From assembly GCA_934424575.1 (NCBI GenBank), contig CAKRXU010000023.1:1-45116 (forward strand): DNA of 45,116 nt. The letters are read 5' to 3'. Under the pieces are notes generated by a model. That model did no database searches, was not told the origin of the DNA, and was given only the letters and a program-made list of their open reading frames with translations. The position numbers and the translations under genes were made by a program. Below are positions 40,988-45,116 of the stretch, one piece after another. How positions within the stretch are numbered: position 1 is the stretch's first letter; each line of letters starts with the position of its first letter. Source of the stretch: an uncultured Blautia sp. (GTDB lineage Bacteria; Bacillota; Clostridia; Lachnospirales; Lachnospiraceae).

Positions 40988-43801
40988 ATGAAGAAATTAA
41001 GCCAGTATTTTCTTATCACGATACCATTGTGTCTGTGTATGGGAATTCTGGCTTTTTTTTCTGTGAATGTTTCGGCACAGGATACAGAGCCTGTAAAGGT
41101 TGGCTATTATTTTTCGCATAATTTTCAGGAAGGTGCAGATGATACCTCTCCCAAAAGCGGCTACAGTTATGAATATCTCCAGAAACTTGCCTCTTATACA
41201 GGATGGAAGTATGAGTATATTTACGGAGAATGGGATGAACTGTTTGAAAAGTTGAAAAACGGCGAGATCGATCTGATGGCAGGTGTGGCATATTCTGAGG
41301 TCAGGGCAGATCAGATCAGTTATCCGGACAGTGAGATGCTGAATGAGACTTTTTATATTTATAAGGATACCGATGATTCTTCTATGCAGTGTGGTGATAT
41401 TGATTCCTACAATGGCAAGAAGATCGGTACGCTTAAAGATAATCAGCGCATGACAGCGGCACTGGAACAGTGGAAAGCCAGGCATCGCGCGGATATTAAG
41501 ATTGAATATTATTCCGATATTACGGAATGTGCCAGGGCTTTCAATGATCAGCAGATCAATGGATTTGTAAGTGCAGACAATGTGGTATCTTCCTATTCCG
41601 GCATTACTCCTGTCGAAAAAATTGGCAAACAGCCGTTTTATCTGTGTGTTACAAAGGAAAGAGAAGATCTGCTCAGTGCGCTGAATATGGCGCTTTCTGT
41701 CATAAATGAGCAGGATGCGCTGGAAATCGATGAACTGCGAAATAAATATTATACAGAAACGACCGTCAGTGTTTTTCTTTCGGAACAGGAACAGCAGTGG
41801 ATGGAGAAACATGACAAGGTAACGGTAGGTTACCTGGCAGATTATCTTCCGTACTGTGCGAAGGCAGAAGACGGATCTGCAACAGGGCTTATCGCAGATA
41901 TTGTGCCGGATCTGTTCGATGCACTTCCGGGCAGTTATGATCCAGAGATCGTCTATCGGTGTTTTGAAGATCAGAGGGAGATGCTGGACTGTCTGAAAAA
42001 CGGGGAAGTGGATTTTATCATGCCGGTCAGTGACGGGAAGTGGTATGCAGAACAGTCCGGATTTGTCCAGAGTTCTGCGTTGGTCGCTTTCCCTATTGCT
42101 CTGGTTTATCAGGAGCCGTATGATAATAATGTTACCGCCAGGATCGCAGTAAATGAAAACAATCTCCGGCAGTACTGGTATACGATAGCGAATTATCCGG
42201 ATGCCGAGATCCTGAAGTATGATGGTATTGAAGCATGCATTGACGCAGTCAGATCAGGAGAGGCAGACAGCACACTTTTGAGTGCACTTCGTGTCAGTCA
42301 GCTTCTGAACAGGGAGAAAAAACTTAATATCATCACGTTATCTGACAGTGAAAAACTTTGTTTTGGAGTGGCTGCTGGGAATAAAGCACTGCTTCAGATT
42401 CTGAATCATGGACTCAGCATCCTGGGGGAAAGTTATGGATTGAATCATACATACCGTTATCTGGATACGCGGATGTCCTATACGCTGATGGATGTTATTC
42501 AGGATCATACGTGGTTTTTTATGGGACTTTTGACGGTGCTGTTCCTGCTGATCGTTACCTGGTTTATCCGTCGGGAACAGACACAGAAAAAAGCAGCCCG
42601 GCATGAACTGGAACAGAAAGAACTTCTGGAAGAGGCCCTTGGTGCGGCCAGACAGGCATCTGTGGCCAAAAAAGTATTCCTGCAGAATATGTCCCATGAT
42701 ATCCGCACACCAATGAATGCGGTCCTTGGCTTTACGAATCTGGCCATCCGGGCAGGTGCTGATACAGAAAAAGTCCAGGATTATCTGGCAAAGATCAAAA
42801 TCTCAGGAAATCATCTGCTTGGGATCGTAAATGAAGTTCTGGAGATCAGCAGGATCGAAAGCGGTCAGACAAAGCTGGATGAAACCGTATGCAATATCGC
42901 AGACATCGTAAAGGAAACGGATGTCATCATCCGGGATCAGGCACTGGCAAAGAATCAGGAATTTTCTATTGATATCTGGCAGGTGCAGGATATGTATGTT
43001 TACTGCGATAAGCTTCGTGTAAAGGAAATCCTGGTCAACCTTCTTGGAAATGCGATAAAATATACGCAGAGCGGCGGTAAAATTTCCCTGCAGATCATAC
43101 AGAAACCCTGTGAAAAAGAAAAGTTTGGAAATTATGAGATCCATGTCAGGGATAATGGCTGTGGCATGAGTGAAGAATTTCTCCAGAAGATTTTCGAGCC
43201 ATTTGAACGTCAGATGAATTCTACGATCAGCGGCATTCAGGGAACCGGACTTGGAATGACGATCATCAAGGGCTTTGTGGATGCCATGGGAGGAACGATC
43301 GATATCCTGTCGGAGGAAAACAAAGGAACCGAGATCATTGTCCGGCTGTGCCAGAGGATTGCAGAGGCATCAGAGGAAATTGAGGAACAAAAGACAAATT
43401 CGCGTCCGAGGGAAATTTTTGCCGGAAAAAGAGTCCTTCTTGTAGAGGATAACAGTATGAACCGTGAGATCGCAACTGCTATTCTGGAAGAGGCCGGTTT
43501 CAAAGTAGATACTGCCGAAAATGGTGCCATTGCGGTGGAAAAAGTTACTTATTATCCGGAGGGATTTTATGATGTCATCCTGATGGATATCCAGATGCCA
43601 GTCATGGACGGCTACACAGCAACCAGAAAGATCCGTTCCCTGGAAAACAAAGCCATCGCTAAGATTCCGATCATCGCAATCTCCGCAAACGCCTTCGATG
43701 AAGACCGGGAAGCCTCCCTTGCCGCAGGAATGAATGGCCATCTGGCAAAACCAATCGTGGTGGATGAGCTCTTGGAGGTACTTGAGGGGATACTAGAGTA
43801 A
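40988..43801 (+). CDS. Hybrid sensor histidine kinase with two extracellular solute-binding domains
   Basis: 937 residues from the ATG at 40988, behind AGGGGGGA. Signal peptide 1-30 (ending VSA-QD). Two tandem family-3 solute-binding domains (about 35-265 and 275-500; the first with GYYFSHNFQEG, GEIDLMAGVAYS and IGTLKDNQ). A membrane helix at about 508-526. HisKA with the phosphorylated His 570 in MSHDIRTPMNAVLGF, HATPase (VNLLGNAIKYT, DNGCGMSEE, GTGLGM), then a receiver domain with Asp 867 in VILMDIQMPVMDG. Family-3 domains usually bind amino acids or other polar ligands. There is no Hpt domain and no response regulator nearby. Confidence 0.95.
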   Translation: MKKLSQYFLITIPLCLCMGILAFFSVNVSAQDTEPVKVGYYFSHNFQEGADDTSPKSGYSYEYLQKLASYTGWKYEYIYGEWDELFEKLKNGEIDLMAGVAYSEVRADQISYPDSEMLNETFYIYKDTDDSSMQCGDIDSYNGKKIGTLKDNQRMTAALEQWKARHRADIKIEYYSDITECARAFNDQQINGFVSADNVVSSYSGITPVEKIGKQPFYLCVTKEREDLLSALNMALSVINEQDALEIDELRNKYYTETTVSVFLSEQEQQWMEKHDKVTVGYLADYLPYCAKAEDGSATGLIADIVPDLFDALPGSYDPEIVYRCFEDQREMLDCLKNGEVDFIMPVSDGKWYAEQSGFVQSSALVAFPIALVYQEPYDNNVTARIAVNENNLRQYWYTIANYPDAEILKYDGIEACIDAVRSGEADSTLLSALRVSQLLNREKKLNIITLSDSEKLCFGVAAGNKALLQILNHGLSILGESYGLNHTYRYLDTRMSYTLMDVIQDHTWFFMGLLTVLFLLIVTWFIRREQTQKKAARHELEQKELLEEALGAARQASVAKKVFLQNMSHDIRTPMNAVLGFTNLAIRAGADTEKVQDYLAKIKISGNHLLGIVNEVLEISRIESGQTKLDETVCNIADIVKETDVIIRDQALAKNQEFSIDIWQVQDMYVYCDKLRVKEILVNLLGNAIKYTQSGGKISLQIIQKPCEKEKFGNYEIHVRDNGCGMSEEFLQKIFEPFERQMNSTISGIQGTGLGMTIIKGFVDAMGGTIDILSEENKGTEIIVRLCQRIAEASEEIEEQKTNSRPREIFAGKRVLLVEDNSMNREIATAILEEAGFKVDTAENGAIAVEKVTYYPEGFYDVILMDIQMPVMDGYTATRKIRSLENKAIAKIPIIAISANAFDEDREASLAAGMNGHLAKPIVVDELLEVLEGILE

Positions 43802-43813
43802 AAAAGGATCGCG

Positions 43814-43981
43814 AGGCATCGGGACAGATAAACAATTTAGTTCCCGATGCCTGATATGCCAATTATGTTAAGGCACCAGCATCGATTTATCCGCAAGACC
43901 AATTCCCGATGCCAGAACTGTCGATTATGTTAGGTTTTCAGCATCGGATTTAGCATATAGCATATTTTTCCGATGCTGAAA
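43814..43981. repeat. 62-bp imperfect tandem repeats and nested CATCGG hairpins
   Basis: Two copies (43841-43902 and 43903-43964) share TTCCCGATGCC, ATTATGTTA and GCATCG at the same offsets, 62 bases apart. Around them are perfect stems AGGCATCGGGA/TCCCGATGCCT (43814-43824 with 43842-43852) and TTTCAGCATCGGA/TCCGATGCTGAAA (43936-43948 with 43969-43981). No T-run follows, so they are not simple terminators. Confidence 0.8.
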
Positions 43982-44027
43982 GCCCAGTAGGCTCATAAGG
44001 ATCGTTCATACAATTGACATTTACAGC

Positions 44028-44323
44028 ATGAGCAAACTTGGCGTTGAACGGCTTTTAAACCGTTCATTTAAGACCAATGATTCTGCAGTGTTTCGATATC
44101 ATACGGACAGGGATAACCTTCTTCAGATGATATATATGATCATGGCCGGTTACTTCGAAGATGATGCTTCGGATGAACTGACCAAGGATCCTGTTGTTAA
44201 AGCTGTACTTGAAAAATCCGCATTAGCATCTCAGCCAACAGTATCAAGATTCTTTAACCGCATGGATGAAGACACTTTAAAACAGTTCCAGGAAATCAGC
44301 CAGATACTTAGAAAAAGGATCTA
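44028..44323 (+). pseudogene. IS1380-type transposase, N-terminal fragment
   Basis: The frame reads SKLGVERLLNRSFKTNDSA, RDNLLQMIYMIMAGYFEDD and ASQPTVSRFFNRMDEDTL, which I recognise as the N-terminal part of IS1380-family transposases (Asp-rich YFEDDASDELTKDP and the helix-turn-helix-like SQPTVSRFF). Homology stops at RKRIY near 44323; the DDE catalytic part is missing and the frame ends at TAA 44357. Inactive remnant. Confidence 0.7.
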
Positions 44324-44623
44324 CAATTACTGGGAGCATTATTATCTCAGGATTTAACGGTAAACGAAAAACTGGATATCATTGGAAATGAATATGCGAT
44401 TCCAATGGAAAAGGATTTCAGAGAGGATGTGAGTATTATGTGTAATTTAAGCTTGGGAATTAGAGAAGATGCAACTGAAGCTGCAACAAAAGCAACAACA
44501 TTAAAATTTGTTATAAGTATGTACAAAAAAGGTTATACAGCTGCTCAGATCGCGGATGTGACTGAAATGGACGAAAAGCAGATAAAAGATATCATAAAAA
44601 ATGCTGAATTGTTGACAGTATAA
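44321..44623 (+). pseudogene. Rpn-family (PD-(D/E)XK transposase-like nuclease) C-terminal remnant
   Basis: In a different frame from the transposase, the stretch LLGALLSQDLTVNEKLDIIGNEY runs into MCNLSLGIREDATEAATK and a C-terminal helix-turn-helix (YTAAQIADVTEMDEKQIKDIIK). This is the usual tail of Rpn proteins. The nuclease domain upstream is gone, cut at the junction with the IS1380 fragment. An ATG at 44405 could still start a 72-residue peptide, but without a convincing site. Confidence 0.6.
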
Positions 44624-44795
44624 AAGATTGAACAGAATCTGATTATACAATTTGGTGTAATTGGTTTTTGGGCGGGGTGTTGCGATAAGCATCTCGCCAT
44701 TTTCATTATATAAAAATTTTCTCATCACGACATCTTGAACCTCCTGCCCAGATGTGTTAAACTTAATAAGTTTCAAAAATGTAACTAACCACTGC

Positions 44796-44853
44796 CTGAC
44801 CATGTTTCTACACAGTCATAAAATCCATTTTACTGTGTCAAAAACATGGTCAG
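44796..44853. repeat. Long inverted repeat (about 19 paired bases per arm)
   Basis: CTGACCATGTTT..ACACAGT (44796-44816) is complementary to ACTGTGT..AAACATGGTCAG (44832-44853), with a small internal bulge and a 15-base loop. Not followed by T-runs. It could be a transposon end or a miniature element; no target-site duplication could be assigned. Confidence 0.65.
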
Positions 44854-45116
44854 CTTTAAGATAAAGGCGGCGTAAAGCCGTGTGAAATAAGGAGTTTTAT
44901 GAGTAGTAAGAAGATGTCACCAAAAATGTGGCAGTGAAATTTCAGTATCTCCGAAAACACGCATAAATACAGGAAATATGCGGCTTAACGACTCATGAAC
45001 TTCTATCGGTAAATGGTACTCAGTGGTAAGGAATACGCTCAAGCAGTAACAAAAACTGGGTAAAAATGTGGTCATAAAACAACCTAGACATTTTTTTCTG
45101 ATGATTGCATGGCACT
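44854..45116. other. Non-coding stretch at the right edge, nothing recognised
   Basis: No long open frame on either strand. AAGGAG precedes an ATG at 44899 that opens only twelve codons (MSSKKMSPKMWQ). The preceding 44624-44795 also has no convincing gene; a minus-strand frame there is discussed under rejected items. The sequence continues out of the window and probably belongs to another mobile element. Confidence 0.4.

Noticed and set aside
43814..43981. CRISPR array
   Set aside because: There are only two 62-bp units, diverged and without spacer-like unique segments of constant length, and no cas genes.
44501..44803. Minus-strand frame of 100 codons beginning MVRQWLVTFLKLIKFNTSGQ
   Set aside because: The first 60 residues look protein-like, and AGGAGG occurs within it, but its end runs antisense to the Rpn remnant and its start lies in the inverted repeat. 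It may be a fragment of another mobile gene; I could not name it.
44880..45116. Possible group II intron 5' end (GTGTG at about 44880)
   Set aside because: Only the five-base start fits; no domain structure or reverse transcriptase can be seen in the window.

Overview
The window reads as chromosomal DNA of a spore-forming, low-to-mid-GC Gram-positive of the family Lachnospiraceae, perhaps Blautia or a close relative. This is inferred from the sporulation pair YqfC/YqfD, the eukaryotic-type NADP isocitrate dehydrogenase, Rex, NfnAB, a short ProB, Firmicutes-type promoters (TTGACA-17-TATAAT) and strong AGGAGG ribosome binding sites. I see no tRNA, rRNA, CRISPR array or prophage.

Layout. (1) Bases 1-113 are the right edge of an IS200/IS605-type element: the tnpB tail plus a hairpin end. 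(2) Bases 180-9886 form a cell-surface block. A VanZ protein with perfect 32-residue repeats (180-1595) is followed, behind its own promoter, by a tight seven-gene operon (1680-9205): PHP-type tyrosine phosphatase, Ig-like membrane protein, two bacterial tyrosine kinases in tandem, a second Ig-like protein, a VanZ-LytR/CpsA/Psr fusion, and a sortase-B-like protein that has lost both its catalytic His and Cys. A separate secreted protein follows. There are no glycosyltransferases, so this looks like the control and attachment part of a surface-polymer system rather than a synthesis cluster. (3) Bases 9983-18601 carry a small membrane protein, a cytoplasmic subtilisin-like protease, icd, an ABC-F ATPase, rex, nnr, alr and a MazF toxin without an adjacent antitoxin. 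(4) Bases 18720-30958 are mostly core genes: yebC, tepA-like, nfnAB, uppP, ftsK/spoIIIE, rlmH, cupin, DUF2284, yqfC, yqfD, phoH-like and ybeY. (5) Bases 31013-33929 are the proline operon proB-DUF896-formyl-THF cyclo-ligase-proA. (6) Bases 34116-43801 hold a large surface protein, an M14-like protein lacking its zinc ligands, miaB, a dihydrouridine synthase, an acidic Ser/Asp-rich anchored protein and an orphan hybrid histidine kinase. (7) Bases 43802-45116 are mobile-element debris: 62-bp tandem repeats, a truncated IS1380-type transposase joined to an Rpn-type nuclease tail, and a long inverted repeat.

The most interesting material is the 1680-9205 operon with its apparent pseudo-sortase, the degenerate M14 protein, and two places where a terminator hairpin carries the ribosome binding site of the next gene in its 3' arm. 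Many starts were moved inward from the longest open frame to the codon served by a good ribosome binding site. All family assignments are by eye; no search was run.
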